From: Anaeramoeba ignava
Lineage: Eukaryota > Metamonada > Anaeramoebidae
DNA length: 64,000 nucleotides
Direction of reading: 5' to 3'
NCBI GenBank assembly: GCA_028826165.1
Contig: JAPDFW010000080.1
Location: forward strand, 62,001 to 126,000
Part shown: positions 54,348 to 64,000 of the stretch, in pieces
How positions within the stretch are numbered: the stretch's first letter is position 1
Layout: each line of letters begins with the position of its first letter
Notes under the pieces: model-generated
What the model was told of the DNA's origin: nothing
Databases searched by the model: none
What the model saw: only the letters and a program-made list of their open reading frames with translations
Translations under genes and position numbers: made by a program

Positions 54348-56426
54348 ATGAACATTGCTTTGCTTTTCTTCATTTCAATTACTTGTTTCTTTTTCTTGGT
54401 TCAATCCCAAGTTTCTATATCAAATTCTTTAAATTTTCCAATTGGAATAGATTCTAGTTATGCAAGTTTTCTTGATGAAGATGAAGGATTTCTTTATTTT
54501 CTTGATCAAAGGAGCACTGATGAAACGTATCTTTGGAAATATGATATGAATACTCTTGATATTTTGAACTATACTGATATTGGCATTAGTAATGGCAGAT
54601 ATGGAGCGATTGATACTGTAAACAAACTTCTTTATGTTGGATCTTATCCTGGAGCTCAGTTTTTCAAAATTGATTTGAATACAATGCAAGTTGTTGATAA
54701 TATAACATTAAGTGTTTCATCTTACAGTAATGCTATAAAAGTGGAAATTGATACTCTTAATCAAAAAGCCTATGTTGGATATCAAACTCCAATTTGTATT
54801 GTTAAAGTGGATTTGGCATCATTTACTGAAGAATCAAATTTAACTCTTTCAAACGACTTTATGACAGGATCTGTGATTGATGTTGATAATGGGATATTGT
54901 ATGCTGCAACAGACTCAAATCCTGTAAACGATGCAACAATTCACAAAATTGATTTATCAACTTTCGCTCAAGTTGATTCTCTTTTAGTCAATTTAACAGG
55001 CATGGCAAGATTAAATTATGGAGTGATCGATAATTCAACTCAAATGATGTATTTTGGAACTTATCAAAATCCCATTAATATCGTTAAAATCAATTTGGCA
55101 GATCTCACATCAGTTGGATCAAAAACTATATATGGCCAAAGATATTGTTATGGAGCAGGAATTGATGAAACAAATGGATTGGCTTATTTCTTATCTGAAA
55201 ATGGAAATATTAATAAATTGAGTTTGGCAACTTTCACAATAACAGAATCAAAAAATTTCAATACCACTTCGGGAGATTCAATGGTTCTTGATTCATCTGC
55301 TGAAAATGCTTACATCACATCAGATCTAGCTCAAGTTGTTCACGTAAATCTACCAGCACTCACAGAAGCAAATAGGAGTGATTCAATAGTTTATACTGAA
55401 GCCCGAGTCATTTCTATTGATTCAACAAATAAGATTGCTTATATTTACTTTAAGAATCTTGGAGGAATAATTGCTAAAATTGATCTTCAATCATTTTCAC
55501 TTATTGATTATTTGATTATTGGATTGTATGAAAATATCCAATTTGGAGAGCTTGATCTTACAAATGGATTCATGTATCTTTTCCCACAAAATGATGATAT
55601 AACAATTATCAAAATCAGATTATCAAATTTCTCATTTGAAGAATTTGTAACTGTTGTTTCGGATTTATATGTGAGAGAAACTTCTTTTGATCAACAGAAT
55701 CAAATCATTTATATCTTATCACAAGATTTCTCAAATGGTGACTACTATTTACACAGAATTAGTTCTCCTGATTTACAAATTATTGATTCTTTACTTTTGT
55801 CCGATATAAATGTTTATGGTGTGTATGTTGATTCTCCGCATGGATATCTTTATTTGTTGATTTATGATTATGCTGAAGTAGGTTCCAAGTATTTTATCTA
55901 TAAAATCGAATTAACAAATCTCTCTATAATTGACGAAGTTAATTTAACACAATATAATATTCGTGCTCCAGTTCTTGATAAAACTCATCAATTCATATAT
56001 TTTGGTGATTACAATGATTACTACTTGATTTGCCGACTTAATTTGGCTAATATGCAAGTTATGAACGACTGCTGGAACACAAGTTTTGATAATTTATATG
56101 ACTCTTTTATGATATCAAATGATGCTTGGGTATATTTTTATTTTGATTATTGCAATCCATCTTCTGGTGGATATGAAATAGCATTACTTCAAATTGAAGC
56201 AAGTTCAAATCAATTAATTTCAAGCACAGTATTTAACCAAGATTTATTTGAAAGTTATCTTTATGCTTCCGATCCATCAACAAATTATGGATATCTTTTA
56301 GATTATTATTCAACACCAGTTACCCTTTATCAATTTTCATTTACAAGTCCACCTTCTTCAAGTCAACAAATTCTTTTTTCATTTTTGATTTTCGGAATGA
56401 TGATTTTGATTTTGGGATTATTTTAA
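54348..56426 (+). CDS. Secreted/GPI-anchored double beta-propeller protein, copy 7
   Basis: 692 aa, single exon, last of the array. The signal peptide MNIALLFFISITCFFFLVQ is nearly that of copy 2, although five kilobases and copies 5-6 intervene. Blade 1 (RSTDETYLWKYDMNTLDIL) matches copy 4. Blade 2-3 sequence matches copy 6. Blade 4 carries the only change of Tyr to His in the IYKIDLS strand (IHKIDLSTF). The stalk is TSPPSSSQQ; the tail has Met in FGMMILILGLF. Its stop lies only 93 bp before the ankyrin-BTB start on the same strand. Confidence 0.85.
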   Translation: MNIALLFFISITCFFFLVQSQVSISNSLNFPIGIDSSYASFLDEDEGFLYFLDQRSTDETYLWKYDMNTLDILNYTDIGISNGRYGAIDTVNKLLYVGSYPGAQFFKIDLNTMQVVDNITLSVSSYSNAIKVEIDTLNQKAYVGYQTPICIVKVDLASFTEESNLTLSNDFMTGSVIDVDNGILYAATDSNPVNDATIHKIDLSTFAQVDSLLVNLTGMARLNYGVIDNSTQMMYFGTYQNPINIVKINLADLTSVGSKTIYGQRYCYGAGIDETNGLAYFLSENGNINKLSLATFTITESKNFNTTSGDSMVLDSSAENAYITSDLAQVVHVNLPALTEANRSDSIVYTEARVISIDSTNKIAYIYFKNLGGIIAKIDLQSFSLIDYLIIGLYENIQFGELDLTNGFMYLFPQNDDITIIKIRLSNFSFEEFVTVVSDLYVRETSFDQQNQIIYILSQDFSNGDYYLHRISSPDLQIIDSLLLSDINVYGVYVDSPHGYLYLLIYDYAEVGSKYFIYKIELTNLSIIDEVNLTQYNIRAPVLDKTHQFIYFGDYNDYYLICRLNLANMQVMNDCWNTSFDNLYDSFMISNDAWVYFYFDYCNPSSGGYEIALLQIEASSNQLISSTVFNQDLFESYLYASDPSTNYGYLLDYYSTPVTLYQFSFTSPPSSSQQILFSFLIFGMMILILGLF

Positions 56427-56519
56427 TTAATTCCTTTTCTTTTTTTCAATTTCTTTTTTCAATTTCATTTTTCAATTTCTTTTTTTCAATTTCTTTTTTC
56501 AATTTTTCAAGGAACATCA

Positions 56520-58607
56520 ATGAAAAAAATTGAAAAAAACACAAAAATTTTTTCATTTTGTACAAAAAATTCGATAAAAGATTTTAAATCTCTTGTTGAA
56601 AAAGGAGCTGATGTTAATGCAAAAAACACATACAAACAAACACCTTTGCATATTTTTTGTTTGAATCAAAATGAAAACTCACTTGAAATTATCAAATATC
56701 TTGTTGAAAAAGGAGCTGATGTTAATGCAAAAAATATATATAACCAAACACCTTTGCATTATGTTTGTAGTAATGAAAAACAAACCCAAGAAGAAATACT
56801 TGAAATTATCAAATATCTTGTTGAAAAAGGTGCTAATGTTAATGCAAAAAATAACAATAAAGAAACACCTTTGCATATACTTTGTTTAAATCAAAAAAAT
56901 GAAAAATTGTTTGAAATCACCAAATATCTTGTTGAAAAAGGTGCTAATATTAATGAAAGAAATGATATAAATGAAACACCTTTGCATTATATTTGTAAAA
57001 ATCAAAAAAATGAAAATCTGCTTGAAATTATCAAATATCTTGTTGAAAAAGGTGCTAATGTTAATGAAAAAAATAACAATAAAGAAACACCTTTACATAT
57101 ACTTTGTTTAAATCAAAAAAATGAAAAATTGTTTGAAATCATCAAATATCTTGTTGAAAAAGATGCTAATGTTAATGAAAAAAATGATATAAATGAAACA
57201 CCTTTGCATTATATTTGTAAAAATCAAAAAAATGAAAATCTGTTTGAAATTATCAAATATCTTGTTGAAAAAGGTGCTAATGTTAATGAAAAAAATAACA
57301 ATAAAGAAACATCTTTGCATATACTTTGTTTAAATCAAAATGAAAAGCTGTTTGAAATTATCAAATATCTTGTTGAAAAAGGTGCTAATGTTAATGAAAA
57401 AAATAACAATAAAGAAACACCTTTGCATTATATTTGCAAAAATCAAAAAAATGAAAAATTGTTTGAAATTATCAAATATCTTGTTGAAAAAGATGCTAAT
57501 GTTAATGAAAAAAATAACAATAAAGAAACACCTTTACATATACTTTGTTTGAATCAAAAAAATGAAAAGCTGTTTGAAATTACCAAATATCTTGTTGAAA
57601 AAGGTGCTAATGTTAATGAAAAAAATATTCAAAATCAAACAGTTTTGTTTTTTGCAATCAGAAGCGGTTATTTCAATTTGGTTCAATTTCTACTTATGAA
57701 TGACGCAAATGTATTTGATTTAGAAATCGAACACTTTGCACCTCAAATTGGTGAATTCTTCCACAAAGTTTATTCTCTCAATAACGACATGAATATTTTT
57801 TGGAAATCCAAAGATAATTTTTCAGACATCCAAATAACGTCCAATGATTTTTCTCGATTTTCTGCTCATAATCTAATTCTTTTAACAAGACTCAATAACA
57901 ATCGGTTGATTCTCCAAAAATTCATTCGTGCTTGCCAACAAAAATCAAAAGAAATTGTTCAAATTGCCTTAAATTTTCTCTATACAGGTTTTCCTGATTT
58001 CGATAACTTTATTCAAAGATTTAACAGTTTGCATCATTTCTGCAGTCAATATCAAAACCTTAAAATTAATACTTATTCTTCTAAAATTTCAGGAAATAAG
58101 TTTTTCCAAAGAAAAAAAGAAATGCAGCAGTTGAAAGAAAAAAAGTCAAAAAACAATCAAGAACAGCAAATTGTGGATGATTTTTTCAAAGAAATTGGAT
58201 TTGATTCAAAATGGATACAATCTAAAAAAGGAAGAAAAGGAATAATAAAAGATTTCCAAAAATTATATCAAGAAAATGAATCCAAAAAGGATTTTACAAT
58301 CATTTGCCAAGAAGAAAATGAAGAAAAAGAAATCAAAGCGCATAAATTAATATTGGCAATAAGAAGTGAATTATTTAAAGGAATGTTTCTGAATGTTGAA
58401 GACAATTCTAATAAAGTTCATGATTATTCTGGGAAATCATTCGAAACTATAAATCAATTAATTTATTTTTTTTATCATGATCAATTCAATCAAATCAAAT
58501 TGGATGATGAAATTATTCAAGAATTCGAAGATGTGAAAGATTTTTATCAATTAAATCAAAATTCAATAATTGATTTATTTTTAGAAGAAGAGATCTTAAG
58601 AAAATGA
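56520..58607 (+). CDS. Ankyrin-repeat protein with two C-terminal BTB/POZ-like domains
   Basis: 695 aa, single exon. Residues ~8-400 are eleven ankyrin repeats with the canonical T-P-L-H and L-V-E-K-G-A-x-V-N positions. The first is partial and the last degenerate (TVLFFAIRSGYFNLVQFLL). Repeats 4-10 alternate two versions (NNKETPLHILCLNQ and DINETPLHYICKNQ). A BTB-like segment follows from ~425 (FSDIQITSNDFSRFSAHNLI), then a linker, then a clearer BTB/POZ domain from ~580 (DFTIICQ, IKAHKLILAIRSELFKGMF, YSGKSFETINQLIYFFYHD). Ankyrin-BTB proteins commonly act as cullin-3 adaptors or protein-interaction hubs, but no specific partner can be inferred. It lies close behind propeller copy 7 but is unrelated in sequence. 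Confidence 0.88.
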   Translation: MKKIEKNTKIFSFCTKNSIKDFKSLVEKGADVNAKNTYKQTPLHIFCLNQNENSLEIIKYLVEKGADVNAKNIYNQTPLHYVCSNEKQTQEEILEIIKYLVEKGANVNAKNNNKETPLHILCLNQKNEKLFEITKYLVEKGANINERNDINETPLHYICKNQKNENLLEIIKYLVEKGANVNEKNNNKETPLHILCLNQKNEKLFEIIKYLVEKDANVNEKNDINETPLHYICKNQKNENLFEIIKYLVEKGANVNEKNNNKETSLHILCLNQNEKLFEIIKYLVEKGANVNEKNNNKETPLHYICKNQKNEKLFEIIKYLVEKDANVNEKNNNKETPLHILCLNQKNEKLFEITKYLVEKGANVNEKNIQNQTVLFFAIRSGYFNLVQFLLMNDANVFDLEIEHFAPQIGEFFHKVYSLNNDMNIFWKSKDNFSDIQITSNDFSRFSAHNLILLTRLNNNRLILQKFIRACQQKSKEIVQIALNFLYTGFPDFDNFIQRFNSLHHFCSQYQNLKINTYSSKISGNKFFQRKKEMQQLKEKKSKNNQEQQIVDDFFKEIGFDSKWIQSKKGRKGIIKDFQKLYQENESKKDFTIICQEENEEKEIKAHKLILAIRSELFKGMFLNVEDNSNKVHDYSGKSFETINQLIYFFYHDQFNQIKLDDEIIQEFEDVKDFYQLNQNSIIDLFLEEEILRK
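56600..57640. repeat. Homogenised ankyrin-coding tandem repeat
   Basis: About ten ~108-bp units, with most of 56820-57620 being near-identical at DNA level. Alternation of two unit types gives a ~216-bp higher-order period. Units share ATCAAATATCTTGTTGAAAA and GGTGCTAATGTTAATGAAAA. Confidence 0.85.
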
Positions 58608-58660
58608 AAAAAAAAAAAATTCAATAAGAAAAAAAAAAGGAATTCATTTTTGTTTTTGTT

Positions 58661-61600
58661 TTAATCACTATCACCACTTTTATCATTTTCACTACTTGTA
58701 TCATTTGAAGTTGAAATATACTTTTCTTTCTGATCTTTTTTGTTATTATTTTTCTTCTTATTTTTGTTATTATTTTTCTTCTTATTTTTGTTATTATTTT
58801 TCTTCTTATTTTTGTTATTATTTTTGTTATTATTTTTGTTCTTATTTTTGTTTTTTTGAATTTGATTTGGATTTGGATTTTGATTTTGATTTTGAGAAAA
58901 TTTTTCAAGATCTTGATAAACTTGGAAATATAAATTTTGAGGTTCAATATTTTTCTTTCCTTTGGAATCAATATCTGGATTAAAATCGATTCTTTCATTT
59001 TGATTGATTAAATGAGCTATTAAAGAAACTACAGAATCTGTCATTTGAGGTTGAGCTGATAAGATGAGTTCGTTGAAAGAGTTCATATCAAACCTTGAAC
59101 TATTCGAAAACGAATTCAAATCCTTTATAAAATACTTCAAGATATCAAGAACTTGTTCTTGATATTCTTTTTGGATTGTCGCAGATGCATTAATCAATTC
59201 GACAAGAATCAAGCCAAAGCCTGAGTTTGAAAGAATTGTAAGCAATTTTTCTCCAAGAGAATGATATAGCTCAACAGGTGATTCGTAAATATTCTGAGTG
59301 TATTTTTCAAGCTCGTCTTTGATTAAATTTTTGGGGAAATCATGATCTTTTATGGATTTTCTATCGATTTCTTGAAGCAATTGAATCAATAAATTTGTAA
59401 CGTCATCAGGATTCTTTTGCTTTGGGTTTATGCAAATAAAGGGAAGAAGACCCAAAAGACACGAATAAAAATAAAATGGGATTTGATCTTGGCTTAATTT
59501 TTTAAAGATTCCTAGATCAACCAAGTCCTTCAAAATCACAAAAGTGAAGTTTGTTGTGTGCGAGTATTTCAACCCGGAAAGGACATTCAAGGGAAGAGAG
59601 TTTAGATGATCCATCTGGGTTTGGTCTTTCAGATTGGACGATATAATATCGGGGTTTTTTTTCATGAAAATGATGCAAGAATAAAGGAATTGCAACAAAA
59701 TGATGATATTGTCTTCGTTTTGGAGCTGGAAAAGAATCGAAGCCGTTCCCAAAAGAAAAGAAAAAATGTTTGCTGGTATTGCCATTGACTGTGTGATGAA
59801 ACTTAGGGTTTGGATATGCACGCCCAAACGCACGTTCAATTCCTTAGGGTTTGTTTCGGTATTTTCGGATAAGGATTTGAGAATCGCCATGATTGGATCG
59901 ACAATCGTTGTCTGTAGATTTTTGTTTAGTTGGAGTTTGTCAGCTAGAACCCGGAAAATGAAATGGGAATTTTGGAATATTTTGAGTGAATAGCAAGTTA
60001 TCCTTGTTTCGTTGTTGTCCATCAATGGTATCCATTTCCATGCCTCTTCGAGCCAATCTTCCTGCACATTTCTCTTCGTTTCATTGCTGAATTTAGTGCA
60101 TATTTCATTCATTATTTCCATGCCCTTTTTTTCAGGTAGCACGTAGTGGCTTTCAACTGGAAATTTGAATAAAGGATCCCCAAATGTTGCCAACTTTTTG
60201 ATAATTTTGTTCAAAAAACCATCTGAAAGTGATTTTTGAGAAAAATAAAGATATAACAGTTGAAGAAGTGCCGATTTCGAGTTTTCAAACAGGATCGGGT
60301 TTTCCGAATCAATATAAAGAAATAGAAAATGAAGTATTTTCGGCAAATTGTGTGTTATTTGAGATTTGGATTTCTCAATAATTGATGGAAAAATAAGCAG
60401 CGCAATCTCTCTTCTCCTTAATTTTTCCATTTTTGGATCCATCGTTGTTTCAGGCACAATTTTTTTTATTTGTTCCAAGAACTCACTTTTCAAATGCAAT
60501 GTTGAAATTTTATAGTTAGATTTAGATTTAGTTTTAGTTTTGTTTTGTTTTGGACTTACGCTGAGATTTGCAATTTTGGAGCATCAACTGGGTCAAGAAC
60601 CAATTCACGATCTAGCAAATTAAAGAAGGTTTGTGGCGAAATTGATGCCATTGCTTGGATTATAAATTTTTCTGTGTCAATAATTTTTTGATGAGGCTAA
60701 AACAAAAGAATTTGAAAATTAGAATTTGGGGATTAGAACTGAAAATAATATTTATATTTATTTACAAATTCAACAGCAAATTGGAGCATAAAATTAAATA
60801 AAATTTCAGCAGTATCTTTATTGAATGAGCATTCCCATAATTTGGATATTTCCTGAAAAGAATCTTTATCTAAAATGGAAAGTTGAAGTAAAAGTTGTAA
60901 ATTGTCGATTAGAAATGTTTCTTCATCTTCATTTTGGCGTTTTTGATAAAATATTTTTAACCAAGGACCCAAATAATTGACAATTAATTGGAAATGAGTC
61001 TAACAAAATAATTCAATTCAATTTGTTTTTTTTTATATATTCATTTTAATAAGAAAAATGATTTCTAAAAAAGTTTTCTTTCATTTACATTTTGGAATAT
61101 AGGATCAACTTTTAGTTTTTTTAGTTTTTTTCTTAAGCCAATCAAAATCTGCAAATTTTTGGTGATAAATTCAGCTAAAAAGGAAAAATTAGATTTCTTC
61201 TTTCGAGCAATTGCAGAACTTAATTCGACCTGATAAAAAAAAAAAAAGAGAGAATTTGATAAAATAAATAATTAAATAGATAAAATGAGATTAAGATACG
61301 GTGTTTTCAAGAAGTTCTCTTGGGTTTTCAATGGGAGCAAAAAGATTAATTTTCGGAAAATTTAAATTTAGTGAGAATTCTTGTTGAATGAAATGGAAAA
61401 AATTTTGGGTCAATTTGCGCGTTTCATGATTTGATAAATTGAAAAGTAGAAAAGCTACTATATAAATATCAGACTCGTCGAAATTTCTCTTATATTTTTG
61501 ATATCTTTCGAAAATGATTTCCCCAAAAACAGCAGCAATAAATCCATCGGTTGCACGATACACTTGTTTTGCAATTTGGAAGGTGAGATCTTTGTCATTT

Positions 61601-64000
61601 AAAAAAAGATTTCTCACAGCATTTCTTCCAATCTCACGAAACCAAAGCATTTCAGAGTCCAACAAAGAAAAAATCCAACTAAAAATGTCTCCATCAATTT
61701 CGAGAAGCTTTCCGTCATTTTCACTATCATAAAGTTGTCTATCAAGAAGATTTGACTTGACTTTAAACGACAAGAAAACCGAAGATTCTTTTAAATCTTT
61801 TTGCTTTTGCGATAGGTCATTGTATTGAGTAAAATCATGTGTTGAAGGAATAAACTCAAAAATTTTTCTGCGAGATTCTGGTTTAAATTCTGTATCACCT
61901 GGAAGCCAGTTTTGGAAAGAATCAATAAAGAAACTAAATTGATAAAGAAATTCATCTTTTGATTTATTTGAATTATAAATCTCCTTTATAATGTTTATTA
62001 ATGTAGCTAAGAAATCGAAAATATCTTCTGCCAATTTTTTATGCTCTTTTTTGTCTTCAGATGAACGAAGTATTCTATGCAAGATTTCTATAAATATTTT
62101 TTTCGATATTAATTTCGATATTAAATTTAATATTAATTATTTACCAAAATGTTCAGGTAAAATGATTGGATTTTTGTTTTTAATTAAAGAATGCAATTTT
62201 TCTATAAAAATTGAAGCTAAATTCATGTTGATTTGGGACAAAATCTATATTTTTGTTTTTTCTTTCCATTTTAGTTCCTTTTTTTTTTTAAAAAAAAAAA
62301 TATTTTGTTTTTATTTGTTTTTACATGTTTAGATTCTGGAATATCTTTCATTCGATTGAGTATTCGTGATTGATCTATATTTTATATTATTTTGGAGCAT
62401 AAATTCATGAGTTTAAAGATTTTTAAAGTTAAAATTAAAAGGAAATGTTTATAAGTTATGAAGAATTTTACTTTTTTCATCAGAAAAACTCAAGTAAAGC
62501 ATTTCTAATCCTTCTAAATATTTTTGGTTAATGTTTTTTAATTCAAATTTGGGAGCCAACTAAAAGGATGTTTTAAAGAAAAGAAAATTAGGTGGGAAAT
62601 AATAATCTTTTTTTATCATCTTGTTTTAAATTAATTTACAAATTTGGATGCTGTTGAAATGATATGAGGATAAATTTTATTCACTTTTCGAAGTAATTTA
62701 CAATATGAATTCATCCAGAAAGTGTTATCGTTATCCTTTAAAATATCCAACATTGCTTTAATCGGAATTTCTCCAGGATTTCGTGTCTTTTTAAATTGGA
62801 AGAAAGAAAGAACCAAAAACAAAAAAAAAATTTTTTTTTGTGTTCAATTTTTGGATTTTTGGATTTAAATAATTCATACATATTCTAATTTAAGCACTTC
62901 AAGATCCAATTTTGATTCTCGATAAGCAAAATCCCATTCTTGTTGAAAAATTTGATAAATTGCTAAATTTTACAAAAATTTCACATCAAAATTTAAAATC
63001 AAAATTTATTTTTGTTTTTGTAAATACAGGCTTCTTTTAAGTGGAAAATTTGTTTTAAAATGTCAGAAATTTTTAAAAGAGCTTCTAATAATTTTTGTCT
63101 AAAAAATGAATTTGGATAACAAAGAGCTATTATTATTGCTGCTTGGATTGCATCAAAGTCCTGTTGTTTTAAAATGAATATGGAATCTCTCATTTGATTA
63201 TTTTCATTGTTTTCATTGTTTTCATTGTTTTTTTCAATAATTTTTGAGTTTTCGATTTTAATAGTTTCAGAATAAATTTGTTCAACAGTAGTGATAAATT
63301 TGAGGATGTTGGTACCAAATTGAGCATATAATTCATCTGAATTCGATTTATCCATTATTGAAAGGAGATATTGAGGTAATTCATCAATAACAGCAGAAAT
63401 AGATGAATTTTGTTTCTTCATCATTGAGATTAGGGTTTGTGCGGAAATGTAAGAGATTTCTGAATCGGAGTTGTTTGTTAGTTGCCAAATTTTGTTTATG
63501 ATGCTTTTTTTAACATCCGACTCATAAGATATCTCAACAAGCACAGAAGTTAATAAAAAGAATTTGAGTGGATAATTTTTAGAAGATTTAGATTGCTTTG
63601 TGCCTAAGAGTTTATCCATAATTGAGTTCAGTCTTTCGACAATTTTTTTTGCCAGTTTAGTGCCAGTTATGACTTGACAAAACCCAAAAGGGATAATAGA
63701 CTCCAAAAAGCGAGCTTGCGAAAGTGTAATATGCTTAGGCTCTATCATTTGGAGCAAAACCTTAAAGACTTTCGATTGTGCGCCAGAATCTTTGAGGGTG
63801 GCCATACACAAAAATTTCCAAAATTTTTTTTCCACTTTTTTTTTGATATGTTGATTTTGGGATTTGGTAATAATATTATTGAATTCTGTAGCATAAGCAT
63901 GATGAAGGTTCATTGTTGTTGAATAAAGAAAAATATGTAAGGAATTCAATCCGTAATTACTAAATTTGGGGAGGTTTGTAAGCTTTTCAAGTTTTCCATC
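58661..64000 (-). CDS. FRY: Furry/Tao3/Mor2-like cell morphogenesis protein, 3' part (11 exons in window, 5' partial)
   Basis: About 1521 aa lie in the window. Exons: >64000-63028, 62962-62880, 62786-62640, 62559-62472, 62374-62325, 62244-62145, 62087-61300, 61229-61089, 60999-60766, 60696-60560 and 60485-58661, all GT-AG and in frame. Furry proteins are giant HEAT/ARM-like scaffolds that bind and activate NDR/LATS kinases in polarised growth. Collinear matches to animal FRY are the block around QIAKQVYRATDGFIAAVFGE (FRY: D-R-C-Y then a repeated F-K-A-I), LIVNYLGPWLKIF (FRY: L-H-Y-L-L-P-W), KLWECSF through ILFNFMLQF, and RRREIALLIFPSIIE followed by ILHFLFLYIDSENP. The protein ends in an Asn/Lys-rich repeat tail and an acidic Ser/Asp C-terminus. 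It is diverged, so the call rests on order and spacing of several blocks. Most of the last exon (59100-60480) is markedly GC-richer than the rest. The N-terminus is beyond the window. Confidence 0.78.

Noticed and set aside
56427-56519. Fusion or operon linking propeller copy 7 with the ankyrin-BTB gene
   Set aside because: Copy 7 has a complete GPI-type end and stop; the 93-bp spacer carries only TTTCAATTTC repeats and the proteins are unrelated.
58661-64000. Neurofibromin, RalGAP or proteasome-activator identity for the HEAT-like protein
   Set aside because: No GAP domain in the window, and the order of blocks around the PW motif fits Furry/Tao3 better.

Overview
This window comes from a very AT-rich nuclear genome of a free-living-type protist. 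The genes are eukaryotic (class I histone deacetylase, Ariadne RBR ligase, DBF4, HPS3, Munc13-like, Furry). They are interrupted by GT-AG introns, 34 of which I could place by codon phase, and coding stretches use the standard code. Long in-frame Asn/Gln/Glu/Lys runs written as CAA-AAT and GAA-AAT, together with introns swollen into simple-sequence arrays, suggest an amoeboid protist, possibly Anaeramoeba-like. That assignment is inference only; a dictyostelid or another AT-rich amoeba is not excluded by what I can see.

Layout, part 1 (1-36512): ten conserved or recognisable genes, counting Furry at the far end. They are DBF4 (62-4303, minus), an ARIH1-type RBR ubiquitin ligase (4576-8636, minus, 11 exons), L-lysine 6-transaminase (9129-11231, minus, 2 exons), a class I HDAC (12384-16263, plus, 3 exons), GAPDH (16465-17777, minus, 2 exons), an HPS3-like BLOC-2 subunit (18083-25427, plus, 2 exons), a C2-MUN Munc13-like protein (25600-30845, minus, 6 exons), a coiled-coil RasGEF (30968-34901, plus, 4 exons) and CDP-diacylglycerol synthase (35036-36512, minus, 2 exons). 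Most introns above about 250 bp are nearly pure tandem arrays, each with its own motif. The exception is that the ARIH and HDAC first introns share one 12-bp motif and the same variant repeats.

Layout, part 2 (36513-56426): seven tandem, same-strand, apparently intronless genes of about 692-700 codons. Each encodes a signal peptide, fourteen ~45-residue blade-like repeats (enough for two seven-bladed propellers) and a short Ser/Pro stalk ending in a hydrophobic GPI-type tail. They form a lineage-type surface protein family that is still being duplicated and homogenised, and are the most interesting system here. A 1.8-kb AT array separates copies 1-4 from copies 5-7.

Layout, part 3 (56520-64000): an ankyrin-repeat/double-BTB gene with homogenised repeats, then the 3' part (11 exons, about 1520 codons) of a Furry/Tao3/Mor2 cell-morphogenesis protein running off the right edge on the minus strand.

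Functionally the conserved genes cover replication control (DBF4), ubiquitin ligation (ARIH), chromatin (HDAC), glycolysis (GAPDH), lysine catabolism (LAT), phospholipid synthesis (CDS) and membrane traffic or cell-shape signalling (HPS3, Munc13-like, RasGEF, Furry). They are not an operon-like set. Gene order alternates between divergent pairs with short shared 5' spacers and convergent pairs with short 3' spacers. No RNA genes, transposase or reverse-transcriptase genes, or CRISPR arrays were seen.
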